Part shown: one piece after another, positions 7,509 to 15,486 of the stretch
Numbering within the stretch: position 1 is the first letter of the stretch
How the letters are laid out: every line of letters begins with the position of its first letter
DNA from: an uncultured Bacteroidia bacterium
Lineage (GTDB): Bacteria > Bacteroidota > Bacteroidia > Bacteroidales > UBA932
Direction of reading: 5' to 3'
DNA: 64,000 bases
NCBI GenBank assembly: GCA_902798975.1
Contig: CADBYT010000006.1
Coordinates: 1-64,000, forward strand
Notes under the pieces: generated by a model
The model's input: only the letters and a program-made list of their open reading frames with translations
What the model was told of the DNA's origin: nothing
Database searches by the model: none
Translations under genes and position numbers: made by a program

Positions 7509-9617
7509 ATGAAGAAATTTTTGTTAACCGTTGCCACCACCCTGCTGCTGATGCCGGCCGCCCTGCGCGCCGACGAGGGCATGTGGCTCCTCCCGCTGCT
7601 CGAGAAGATGAACGCCGACGCTCTGCGCAACCTGGGATCCCGGCTGACCCCGGAGCAGATCTACAGCGTGAACCATTCCTCCATCAAGGACGCCGTCGTC
7701 CAGTTCGGCGGAGGCTGCACCGCCGAGATTATTTCCGGCAGCGGCCTGCTGGTTACCAACCACCACTGCGGCTATGCCAGCATCCAGGCCCTCTCCTCCA
7801 CGGAGCACAACTACCTGGAGGACGGCTACTGGGCGATGAACCGTGGCGAAGAGCTGCCCGTCCCGGGCCTGACCGTCCGCTTCCTGCAGAGCATGACGGA
7901 CGTCACCGACGAGCTGGCGGCCGGCAAGAACCGCCGCGAACTGATCGCCGCGGCGGAGCAGGAGAACCCCAACTGCCAGGTCCGCATCGTCAGCTTCTAC
8001 AACGACAACGTGCAGTACCTGATCGTCTCCAAGATCTACCGCGACGTCCGTTTCGTGGGCGCCCCGCCCGCATCGGCCGGCAAGTTCGGCGGCGACACCG
8101 ACAACTGGATGTGGCCCCGCCACACCTGCGACTTCTCCATGTTCCGCGTCTATGCGGGTGCGGACAACGAGCCGGCCGACTATTCCCCGGACAACGTCCC
8201 CATGCGCCCGCGCCAGTTCCTGAACATCTCCCTCAAGGGTGTGCAGGAAGGCGATTTCGCCATGATCATGGGCTATCCGGGCAGCACCCAGCGCTTCCAG
8301 ACGGCCGCCCAGCTCAAGGACATGCTCGCGACCAACGACGTGCGCATCGACGCCCGCGGCGTCCGCCAGGACGTCCTCTGGCAGGCCATGCGCGCCGACG
8401 ACAAGGTCGGCCTGCAGTACGCCAGCAAGTATTCCGGCTCCTCCAACGGCTGGAAGAAGTGGATTGGCGAGCGCGAAGCCTTCGAGACCCTCGACATCAT
8501 CGGCCGCGAGGAGCAGAAAGAGCGCGACCTGACCGCGTGGATCAACGCCGACCCGGCCCGCCAGGCCGCGTACGGCGGCGCCATCGACCGCATTGCAGCC
8601 AACGTGGAGGCCGCTGCCGCCCCCAAGCAGGCCGTCACCCTGCTCAGCGAGACCGTCGGCCGCATCGAGCTGCTGGGCTTCGCCGCCACGATGGACCGTT
8701 CCATGCGGATGGCCCGCGAGGCGCAAAGCCAGGACACCGACGTACAGGCCCGCGTCCAGGAGACCCTCGACCTGGTCCTGGACATGCTGCGCGAAGAGTA
8801 TAAAGACTACGACGCGAATGTGGACCGCGATGTGGCCATCGCCCTGATCGATCACTACAAGGCCCGCGTGAACCCGGCCGACGCCGTCATGCTGAACGGC
8901 AAGAGCATCCTCACGATGGACACCCGCAAGCTGGTGGACAACCTCTACAAGAAGAGCATCTTCACCTCCGAGCAGAAGCTGACCGCCAAGCCGATCACGG
9001 AGAAGTCGCTCGCAGCCGATCCGGCCGTGCAGCTGGCCGCCGCCATCACGGCCGCCGGACAGCCGCTGTCCCAGGCCGCCAGCGCCGGCAGCCTGGATCT
9101 CGCCGCCGCCTCCAAGGCCTACGGTGCCGCCCTGCTCAAGTGGCAGGAAGGCCAGCCCAGCTATCCCGACGCCAACTCCACCTGCCGCTTCACCTACGGC
9201 ACGGTCAAGAGCTACGAGCCCAAGGACGGCGTGCTCTACAAGTACTACACGACCCTCAAGGGCGTGATGGAGAAGGAAGATCCGGACAACTACGAGTTCC
9301 GCGTCCCGGCCAAGCTGAAGGAGATCTACGAGAAGAAGGACTTCGGCCAGTACGCCAACGAGAAGGGCGAAGTGGTGACCTGCTTCCTGACCAACCTCGA
9401 CATCACGGGCGGCAACTCCGGCAGCCCGGTGATGGACGCCGACGGCAACCTGATCGGCCTCGCCTTCGACGGCAACTGGGAGGCGATGAGCAGCGACGTC
9501 ATGTTCGAGCCGAACCTGCAGCGCTGCATCTGCGTGGACATCCGCTATGTGCTCCTGATGCTGGACAAGTTCGGCGGTGCCGGCTATTTGTTGAATGAAA
9601 TGAATCTCGTAAAATAA
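7509..9617 (+). CDS. S46 family dipeptidyl-peptidase, DPP7-like
   Basis: A 702-residue secreted serine exopeptidase that removes dipeptides from peptide N-termini in the periplasm. It has a signal peptide (about residues 1-21, ending ALRAD). Clan PA motifs include TNHHCGY with the catalytic His (85 or 86) and ITGGNSGSPV with Ser637. The residue 18 places after the catalytic Ser sets P1 preference in this family, Gly in DPP7 and Arg in DPP11. Here it is Gly655 (FDGNWE), which predicts hydrophobic P1 rather than Asp/Glu. The ATG at 7509 begins MKKFLL; an in-frame TTG nine bases earlier is less likely. It overlaps mrp by one base (TAATG), so translation is probably coupled. Confidence 0.93.
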   Translation: MKKFLLTVATTLLLMPAALRADEGMWLLPLLEKMNADALRNLGSRLTPEQIYSVNHSSIKDAVVQFGGGCTAEIISGSGLLVTNHHCGYASIQALSSTEHNYLEDGYWAMNRGEELPVPGLTVRFLQSMTDVTDELAAGKNRRELIAAAEQENPNCQVRIVSFYNDNVQYLIVSKIYRDVRFVGAPPASAGKFGGDTDNWMWPRHTCDFSMFRVYAGADNEPADYSPDNVPMRPRQFLNISLKGVQEGDFAMIMGYPGSTQRFQTAAQLKDMLATNDVRIDARGVRQDVLWQAMRADDKVGLQYASKYSGSSNGWKKWIGEREAFETLDIIGREEQKERDLTAWINADPARQAAYGGAIDRIAANVEAAAAPKQAVTLLSETVGRIELLGFAATMDRSMRMAREAQSQDTDVQARVQETLDLVLDMLREEYKDYDANVDRDVAIALIDHYKARVNPADAVMLNGKSILTMDTRKLVDNLYKKSIFTSEQKLTAKPITEKSLAADPAVQLAAAITAAGQPLSQAASAGSLDLAAASKAYGAALLKWQEGQPSYPDANSTCRFTYGTVKSYEPKDGVLYKYYTTLKGVMEKEDPDNYEFRVPAKLKEIYEKKDFGQYANEKGEVVTCFLTNLDITGGNSGSPVMDADGNLIGLAFDGNWEAMSSDVMFEPNLQRCICVDIRYVLLMLDKFGGAGYLLNEMNLVK

Positions 9618-10684
9618 TGACGAAAGAAGAGATACTCCAGGCGCTCCGGGAGGTCCGCCACCCCGCCAAGGGCGACCGCGACATCGTGGAGCTGGGAATG
9701 GTGCAGGATGTGGAGATCACGGACGGCAGCGTCGTCGTAACGTTGGCATTTCCCAAGCGTCGTGATCCTTTAGCAGAGTACCTGATCGGCAGCGCCCGGG
9801 CGGCGCTGGTCCGCCACCTGCCGTCTTCGGTGAGCTCCGAGGTCAAGACCGTGGTGGTCGATGACGACAAGCCGAAGAAGAAGGGACTCGCCCTCGGGCT
9901 GGAGCAGCTCGCCGAGGTGCGCCACATCATCGGCATCGCGTCCGGCAAGGGCGGCGTGGGCAAGTCCACGGTGGCCGTGAACCTCGCCTGCGCGCTCGCG
10001 CGGCTGGGTTATAAGGTCGGCCTCGCGGATGCGGACGTGTACGGTCCTTCCGTTCCCGTGATGACCGGGACCGAAGGGGCCGTTCCCGCCGCCGAACCGG
10101 GGGCCGAGGAGGGCCAGGAACTGATTATCCCGTTGGAAAAATATGGCGTGAAGTGGATGTCCATCGGCTATTTCGCCGAGCGGGGCCAGGCCCTGATCTG
10201 GCGCGGCCCGATGGCCTGCAACGCCCTGAAACAGATGATCCTGCAGGTCAAGTGGGGCCCGCTGGACTTCCTGCTCATCGACATGCCTCCGGGCACGGGC
10301 GACATCCACATCAGCCTGGTGCAGGACATCCCCATGGAGGGGGCCGTGATCGTGACGACGCCGCAGACCGTCGCGCTGGCCGACGTGGAGAAGGGCGCGA
10401 ACATGTTCCGCAACGAGAACGTGAACCGGCCCATCTTCGGGCTGGTCGAGAACATGGCCTGGTTCACGCCGGAGGCGCATCCGGACGAGAAGTATTATAT
10501 TTTCGGCAAGGACGGCGGCGCCGACATGGCGCGCGAGCTGGGCATCGACCTGCTCGGGCGCATTCCGCTCGTGCAGGGCATCCGCGAGAGCGGTGATGCC
10601 GGCGAGCCGGTCGCCCTCGGCAGCCGTCCGGACGGTCTCGCCTTTGTCGAACTCGCCAGCCGCCTGGCGGATAAACTCGGATAG
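9617..10684 (+). CDS. mrp: Mrp/ApbC-type P-loop ATPase, iron-sulfur cluster carrier
   Basis: A 355-residue cytoplasmic protein. Residues 1-75 form a MIP18/DUF59 domain. From about residue 100 comes the ParA/MinD-like ATPase with the deviant Walker A GKGGVGKSTVAVNLA, the GYFAERGQALIWRGPM block, and LLIDMPPGTGDIHI as switch II. Mrp/ApbC proteins bind and pass on 4Fe-4S clusters. The CxxC that holds the cluster in enterobacterial Mrp is missing here, where the segment reads ENMAWFTPEAHPDEKYYIFG. I recall the same loss in other Bacteroidetes Mrp proteins, so it is a lineage trait and not damage. The start overlaps the S46 stop by one base, and the stop abuts rsmA. Confidence 0.92.
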   Translation: MTKEEILQALREVRHPAKGDRDIVELGMVQDVEITDGSVVVTLAFPKRRDPLAEYLIGSARAALVRHLPSSVSSEVKTVVVDDDKPKKKGLALGLEQLAEVRHIIGIASGKGGVGKSTVAVNLACALARLGYKVGLADADVYGPSVPVMTGTEGAVPAAEPGAEEGQELIIPLEKYGVKWMSIGYFAERGQALIWRGPMACNALKQMILQVKWGPLDFLLIDMPPGTGDIHISLVQDIPMEGAVIVTTPQTVALADVEKGANMFRNENVNRPIFGLVENMAWFTPEAHPDEKYYIFGKDGGADMARELGIDLLGRIPLVQGIRESGDAGEPVALGSRPDGLAFVELASRLADKLG

Positions 10685-11650
10685 ATGGAAGTTCGCGCAA
10701 AAAAAGCTCTTGGTCAGCATTTCCTGACGGATCAAACCGTCGCACAACGCATCGTCGACGCGTTGACGGCGGGACCCTCTGCCCCGCCGGACTTCGCTTC
10801 GCTCATCCCTCCCACGCCTGACGGCGCGGGCCCCTCCCGTTCACGAGACCACTGGCGGCCACGGTCCGGCGGGGCAGTACCCCCAGCCGGCAGCGACCGG
10901 AGCGCCGCGACGCAGGGGGTTCGGGGGGAACGCCCCCCGTATTCCGAAGGAGTAATACATCGCGTGACACGCGATGTATTGGAAATTGGTCCCGGAATGG
11001 GAGTGCTGACGCAATATTTGCTGCAGCGGGAGGATATCGACCTGAAGCTGGTGGAGCTGGACGGGGAGAGCGTGGACTACCTGCTGACGCACTTTCCGGG
11101 CATGCAGGGGCGGCTGTACCAGGCTGACTACCTGCGCCTTGACATCCATAAGCTGTTCCCGGGCGAATACCGGGTAATCGGCAACTTCCCCTACAACATC
11201 TCCTCGCAGATCTTCTTCAAGATCCTGGACGACAAAGACCGCATCCCGGAAGTGGTCTGCATGATCCAGAAGGAGGTGGCGGACCGCATCGCCGAGGGGC
11301 CGGGCAGCAAGACCTACGGCATCCTGTCGGTGCTGCTGCAGGCCTGGTACGAAATCGATTACATCATGAGCGTGGGCTCCGGCGCCTTCGCACCGCCGCC
11401 CAAGGTGCAGTCCGCCGTGATCCGCCTGCGGCGCAACGGCCGCACGGAACTCGGGTGCGACGAGAAGCAGTTCAAAATGGTGGTAAAAACCGCCTTCAAC
11501 CAGCGGCGCAAGACCCTGCGCAACGCCCTCAAGCCGCTGCTGCCGGAGGGTTTCGACAGCTCCGACCCCGTCTTCGACCTGCGCGCCGAGCGCCTAAGCG
11601 TCGACGACTTCGTCGCGCTTACGCGCAAACTGCAGGGCCAGGGAACCTAG
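10685..11650 (+). CDS. rsmA: 16S rRNA dimethyladenosine transferase with a frame-preserving insertion
   Basis: RsmA (KsgA) dimethylates two adenines in the 3' hairpin of 16S rRNA using SAM. The N-terminal KKALGQHFLTD motif (residues 6-16), SAM motif I DVLEIGPGMGVLTQ (97 on), NFPYNIS and the C-terminal KTAFNQRRKTLRNAL are all present. The protein is 321 residues, about 60 longer than usual, because residues about 30-95 are a Pro/Arg/Ser-rich stretch placed between the first helix and motif I. That stretch coincides with three structured repeats (10780-10876, 10898-10939, 10954-10980). The frame is kept, so a working enzyme with a surface loop is likely. The last 57 bp overlap the convergent YfhO-like gene. 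Confidence 0.9.
   Translation: MEVRAKKALGQHFLTDQTVAQRIVDALTAGPSAPPDFASLIPPTPDGAGPSRSRDHWRPRSGGAVPPAGSDRSAATQGVRGERPPYSEGVIHRVTRDVLEIGPGMGVLTQYLLQREDIDLKLVELDGESVDYLLTHFPGMQGRLYQADYLRLDIHKLFPGEYRVIGNFPYNISSQIFFKILDDKDRIPEVVCMIQKEVADRIAEGPGSKTYGILSVLLQAWYEIDYIMSVGSGAFAPPPKVQSAVIRLRRNGRTELGCDEKQFKMVVKTAFNQRRKTLRNALKPLLPEGFDSSDPVFDLRAERLSVDDFVALTRKLQGQGT
10780..10876. repeat. 13-bp inverted repeat inside rsmA
   Basis: TGCCCCGCCGGAC at 10780-10792 and its exact reverse complement at 10864-10876 enclose 71 nt. This is the left part of the insertion that separates the rsmA N-terminal helix from SAM motif I. Confidence 0.8.
10898..10939. repeat. 42-bp dispersed repeat, copy 1 (inside rsmA)
   Basis: Identical over 42 bp to 11956-11997. 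It ends in a very stable hairpin, CGGGGGG-AACG-CCCCCCG. Here it is read in the forward direction as part of rsmA. Confidence 0.85.
10954..10980. repeat. 27-bp palindrome at the right end of the rsmA insertion
   Basis: AATACATCGCGTG, one central A, then CACGCGATGTATT: perfect 13-bp arms. The right arm contains the native codons for RDVL of SAM motif I, so the left arm looks like an inverted copy of host sequence. Confidence 0.8.
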
Positions 11651-14122
11651 CACAGCGAGAATCAACAGAATAGAAGTGGCGCGCGAAACCGACTCCCCGA
11701 TACGGTAGGACGGCGGGTCGAAGCGCATCACCAGCGTGTGCTCGCCAGCCGGGACCTGCGCGGCGCGCAGCAGGGTTCCTTCCAGTTCGATGGGCAGGTT
11801 TTCGCCCGTATCTTCCACCGTCAGATTCCAGCCCACGGGATAATAGACTTCGCTGAACACCAGCCGCGCGGCTTCCGGAGCCGAATAGCGGTAACGGAGC
11901 TCGTTGGGAGCGTAGGAGGTCAATTCGACGAAAGCAGCAGTTGCCGCTTCGGGTTCGGAGCGCCGCGACGCAGGGGGTTCGGGGGGAACGCCCCCCGATA
12001 ACTGGGAACCTGTTTGAAGCTGCGAAGCGGCTTCGAACCAGGCGTTGCCCTTCGCATAGGGGTAGCGCAACGGCGGCACTTCGCCGTCGAGGATGATGTA
12101 GCGGCAGTTCAGGGCCGCGAGACCCGGAAGGTTCGGCAGGGCGGCTTCGGCCTCCTCGATGGTCGTGGCATCGCCGATGGCCTTGTAGATCTGGTTGATT
12201 TCGCCCGTCAGGGTACTCTCGATGAATTCCTGGTAGCGCTGCAGCTTGGCCGGCGAATAGCCGCCGATGTTCTTGTGCCAGTAGGACGGGTGCGAATCGT
12301 TGAACACATTGACCGTCAGGTCCAGGACACGGTAGGACGGATCCGTATCGGAGAGGACCATCTCGTCCACCGGACGCTTGTCGAACTGGCTCTTGAAGGC
12401 GCGCGGGGAGATGAAGTCGTCCGCATTCAGGTAGCGCTTGCCCACGAGGCCGAGGTCCAGCAGCACCAGCAGCGAAACGAACACGACGGCCGTCAGGCGG
12501 CGCCGCTGCCCCATTTCCGGATGCGTCCGGAAGGTTTCAGGGGCATTCTTCGGGACGGACACGCCCCATTTCAGCAGCCCGAAGGCGGCCAGGATCAGGA
12601 TCAGCGAGCGGATCGCGTCGGAGACCAGCAGCTGCCGGCGGTCCGCCATCAGCGCATCCACCAGCACGTCCGGCTGGCCGGCGTCGGAAGCCCCGCTGAA
12701 GGTTCCGGCGATGCCGGGGAAAATCATGCACAGCAGGCAGAAACAGGCCGGGACGGCCGCGGCGATGCGGACCTTTTTCTGCGAGAGCGCGGCGGCCGCC
12801 TCCGGATCCCGAACGATGCGGTCCAGCACCAGGAAGCCGAGCATCGGCAGGGTGAACTGGAGCACCGTCAGCGCCATGGAGACCGTGCGGAACTTGTTGT
12901 AGAGCGGCGCGACGTTGTAGAAGAATTTCGTGAAAGCGAGGAAATGGCTGCCCAGGGCGAGCAGCACGGCGAGCACCGTGCCTGCTACGATCCACCATTT
13001 CTCCTTGCCCTTGTAAATGAAGAGACCCAGCACGAAAAGGAAGACGGTGATGGCGCCCAGGTACATGGGGCCTGCCGTGAAGGGCTGCGGGCCCCAGTAG
13101 AGCGGCAGGTGCTTGGCTGTCTCCTTGAGATTCGGCTGCCCGGCCCGCTTGAGCAGGTCGTAGGTCTCGGAATGACGCGGGTTCACCGCGCCGGAGGAAG
13201 AGCCGCCGTTGAAATTGGGAATCAGCAGGTTGGGGAGTTCCTCCCAGCCGTAGGACCAGGCGGTGGCATAGTCGATGTCGAGGCCCTTCGCGCCCGCGCC
13301 GCCTTCGGAGGCCTCCGTGCTGCCGCCGCGCATGGAGTACGGGGTGTATTCCATCGTGGGGAGGAGCTTGGTGGCGTTGGTGGCGATGCCGGCGACGCCG
13401 AGCACGAGCAGCAGGGCCGATGCGGCGAAGAAGCGAGGCCAGAGAGATCCCCGATCAGGTCGGGGATGACGGAACAGGGAGACGACCAGGACAATGACGT
13501 AAATCAGGATCAGGATGGCCAGGTAGTAGGTGATCTGCGGATGGTTGGCCTTGACCTGGAAGCTCAGCGCCAGGCCGAACAGCGCGGCGCCGAGGATGGT
13601 GCCCGGCAACCAGGACCTCTTATTAGCCTGGTTGTAGGTGAAAATCAGCGCGGCGAGAACCCAGGGGAGGAAAGCCAGGGCCTGCATCTTGGTGTTGTGG
13701 CCGACCTGGATGATCTGCAGGTTGTAGGAACAGAAGGTCACGGCAATGGCGCCGCCGACCGCGATGAGCGGGTGGATCCCGAGGGCGAGCATCAGCAGCC
13801 AGGCGCCCAGCAGCGAGATGAACAGGTAGGTGGCCGGGCGGCGGCCCACCAGCAGGAAATCATAGATCTTCTGCGTCCAGTCGCCCTTCGTGGAGGCGTG
13901 GATGGTGGCCGTCGGCATGCCGCCGAACATGGACTCCGTCCAGGCCGTCTGGTCATCGGGGTGCGCGGCGTTCCAGCTCATCATCTCATGCGACATGCCC
14001 TGCCAGCCGGAGATGTCGCTCTGGTTGACGATCTTGCCGCTCAGGACCTGCGGCACGTAGGCATAGGAAAGGATGAGCAGGCCGACGACGATGCCGGCGT
14101 ACAGGAGGAGTTTCTTTTTCAT
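11594..14122 (-). CDS. YfhO-like polytopic membrane protein
   Basis: An 842-residue inner-membrane protein. The first segment (KKKLLLYAGIVVGLLILSYAY) is followed by a periplasmic loop with SDISGWQGMSHEM and about ten further membrane segments up to residue 560, then a soluble C-terminal domain with a last membrane segment near the end. This is the layout of the Bacteroidetes YfhO family, related to GT-C enzymes and linked in Firmicutes to glycosylation of cell-surface polymers. Two repeats add peptides to it: the palindromic element at 13445-13472 (RHPRPDRGS, about residues 217-226) and the 42-bp element at 11956-11997 (about residues 709-722). It overlaps the glycosyltransferase start by 4 nt and rsmA's 3' end by 57 bp. 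Confidence 0.82.
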   Translation of the reverse strand: MKKKLLLYAGIVVGLLILSYAYVPQVLSGKIVNQSDISGWQGMSHEMMSWNAAHPDDQTAWTESMFGGMPTATIHASTKGDWTQKIYDFLLVGRRPATYLFISLLGAWLLMLALGIHPLIAVGGAIAVTFCSYNLQIIQVGHNTKMQALAFLPWVLAALIFTYNQANKRSWLPGTILGAALFGLALSFQVKANHPQITYYLAILILIYVIVLVVSLFRHPRPDRGSLWPRFFAASALLLVLGVAGIATNATKLLPTMEYTPYSMRGGSTEASEGGAGAKGLDIDYATAWSYGWEELPNLLIPNFNGGSSSGAVNPRHSETYDLLKRAGQPNLKETAKHLPLYWGPQPFTAGPMYLGAITVFLFVLGLFIYKGKEKWWIVAGTVLAVLLALGSHFLAFTKFFYNVAPLYNKFRTVSMALTVLQFTLPMLGFLVLDRIVRDPEAAAALSQKKVRIAAAVPACFCLLCMIFPGIAGTFSGASDAGQPDVLVDALMADRRQLLVSDAIRSLILILAAFGLLKWGVSVPKNAPETFRTHPEMGQRRRLTAVVFVSLLVLLDLGLVGKRYLNADDFISPRAFKSQFDKRPVDEMVLSDTDPSYRVLDLTVNVFNDSHPSYWHKNIGGYSPAKLQRYQEFIESTLTGEINQIYKAIGDATTIEEAEAALPNLPGLAALNCRYIILDGEVPPLRYPYAKGNAWFEAASQLQTGSQLSGGVPPEPPASRRSEPEAATAAFVELTSYAPNELRYRYSAPEAARLVFSEVYYPVGWNLTVEDTGENLPIELEGTLLRAAQVPAGEHTLVMRFDPPSYRIGESVSRATSILLILAVLGSLALQFARKRDEVVDA
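11956..11997. repeat. 42-bp dispersed repeat, copy 2 (inside the YfhO-like gene)
   Basis: Exact copy of 10898-10939 in the same genomic orientation, but here it lies in a minus-strand gene, so it is read on the other strand as GGVPPEPPASRRSEP. Confidence 0.85.
13445..13472. repeat. Palindromic repeat, copy 2 (inside the YfhO-like gene)
   Basis: Arms ATCCCCGA / TCGGGGAT around CAGG-type centre, then GACGG. Read in frame by the minus-strand gene as HPRPDRGS, in a loop after a membrane segment. Confidence 0.85.
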
Positions 14123-15486
14123 GGCAATATATCGACAAGCTGCGCCGTGAGGGCGCGGCGGCTGTATTTCTCAATGTCGGACGTCTGCGGGTGTTCCGCA
14201 TCCAGGAAGGAGAGCAGTTCGTCCTGCTTGTCCCAGTCGAACATCTCGCCGGCGCCGGCGTCCCGCAGGACTGTGGCGGCCGCGCCGTCCTCCTGGCCGA
14301 TGCCCAGCACGGGACGGCGGGCGGCCAGGTATTCGAAGATCTTGCCGGGCAGGACCTTGGCGTATTCGGGCTCCCGGCGCAGCGGAAGCAGCAGGATGTC
14401 GGCGGCGCGCTGTTCGCGGACCGTCTCGTCGTGGGGAAGGTAGCCCAGCTCGACGAGGTTGTCGCCCAGGCCGCGGGCGCGGATGGCGTCCGTGATCGCG
14501 GCGTCGACTTTGCCGGCCAGGCGGATCTGCAGCCGTGCGCGGAAGTCAGGATCGGCGTCACAGCGGCGCGCCAGGGCGTCCCATAGGTTCAAGGGGTTGC
14601 CGTCCGCTGCAAACAGGCCCGTATGTACGAGGCGAATCTCTGTGCGCGGGCGTTGCGGAGCCGGGGCGTCCAGGTATTCTGCGGGCCATTTTTTCTGGTC
14701 CGCAGAAACCTGGACCCCTGGCGCGCCGGCCGGAGATTCGCCGGTCAAGCCGGCGAATGACGGGGAGGGGCCGTCGAATGACGGAAAATCAGCTTCGTCG
14801 AAGCCGTTCGTGATGAGGACGACGGGAGTCCTGGTCTTGGCCTGGAAGTCGGCGGCGACGGGCGGACTGACGCTGACGACGGTGTCGGCACCATCCAGCA
14901 CGGCCTGCTCCAGGCGGCGGTGCCGGCGGTCGGCCGCGGCCGACAGGCCGAGATGCTTGTAGTAGAACATCTCCGTCCACGGATCCCGGAAATCGGCAAT
15001 CCAATGCAGCCCGAGGGCCTTTTTCAAGCCCAGGCCGATGAGGTGCACCGACTGGGGCGGGCCCGTGGTCACGACGGCGTCGACGGGATGCTCCGCCAGA
15101 TATTTCTTCAGGAAACGGACCGAAGGGTGCACCCAACTGATCCGGGGGTCGGGAATGAAGCAATTGCCCCGCACCCACAGGGAGAGGCGCTGCTTCCAGT
15201 TCTTCTGCTGGGCATTGACGGGATTGACCTCCTGTCCCTGTTTGCCGCCGGTCAGGCGGCGATAGAGCTCATACGGCTCGTTGATGCGCGTCTTGATGAC
15301 CTCCGCGCAAGCGGGAATGTCGGCGAGCAGACTCTCGTCACGCGCAAGCTGTTCGGGATTCTCCGGCGTGTAGACCACCGGCTGCCAGCCGAACTCCGGC
15401 AGATATTTGCTGAACTTCACCCAACGCTGGACCCCCGAACCACCGGTCGGGGGCCAGTAGTAGGTGATGATCAGCAGGCGTTTCAC
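14119..15486 (-). CDS. GT4-like glycosyltransferase
   Basis: A 455-residue cytoplasmic GT-B glycosyltransferase. The N-terminus MKRLLIITYYWPPTGGSGVQ is typical of the GT4-like group in surface polysaccharide synthesis. An N-terminal Rossmann half (to about residue 215, with WIADFRDPW) is followed by a C-terminal half with the donor-binding LPGKIFEYLAARRPVLGI segment near residue 390. Donor and acceptor are unknown. The palindromic repeat at 14734-14763 adds PSFAGLTGESP at about residues 240-252, between the two halves. It sits between the histidine phosphatase and YfhO-like genes with 4-nt overlaps on both sides, so the three are probably translationally coupled and may modify a cell-surface glycan. 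Confidence 0.85.
   Translation of the reverse strand: MKRLLIITYYWPPTGGSGVQRWVKFSKYLPEFGWQPVVYTPENPEQLARDESLLADIPACAEVIKTRINEPYELYRRLTGGKQGQEVNPVNAQQKNWKQRLSLWVRGNCFIPDPRISWVHPSVRFLKKYLAEHPVDAVVTTGPPQSVHLIGLGLKKALGLHWIADFRDPWTEMFYYKHLGLSAAADRRHRRLEQAVLDGADTVVSVSPPVAADFQAKTRTPVVLITNGFDEADFPSFDGPSPSFAGLTGESPAGAPGVQVSADQKKWPAEYLDAPAPQRPRTEIRLVHTGLFAADGNPLNLWDALARRCDADPDFRARLQIRLAGKVDAAITDAIRARGLGDNLVELGYLPHDETVREQRAADILLLPLRREPEYAKVLPGKIFEYLAARRPVLGIGQEDGAAATVLRDAGAGEMFDWDKQDELLSFLDAEHPQTSDIEKYSRRALTAQLVDILP
14734..14763. repeat. Palindromic repeat, copy 3 (inside the glycosyltransferase gene)
   Basis: ATTCGCCGG / CCGGCGAAT arms (9 bp) around TCAAG, then GACGG. Read in frame as SFAGLTGES. The same bases occur at 21509-21538 and 38022-38051. 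Confidence 0.85.

Noticed and set aside
9617-10684. Missing CxxC in Mrp as a sign of pseudogenisation
   Set aside because: The Walker motifs and MIP18 domain are intact, and the loss is usual for Bacteroidetes Mrp as far as I know.
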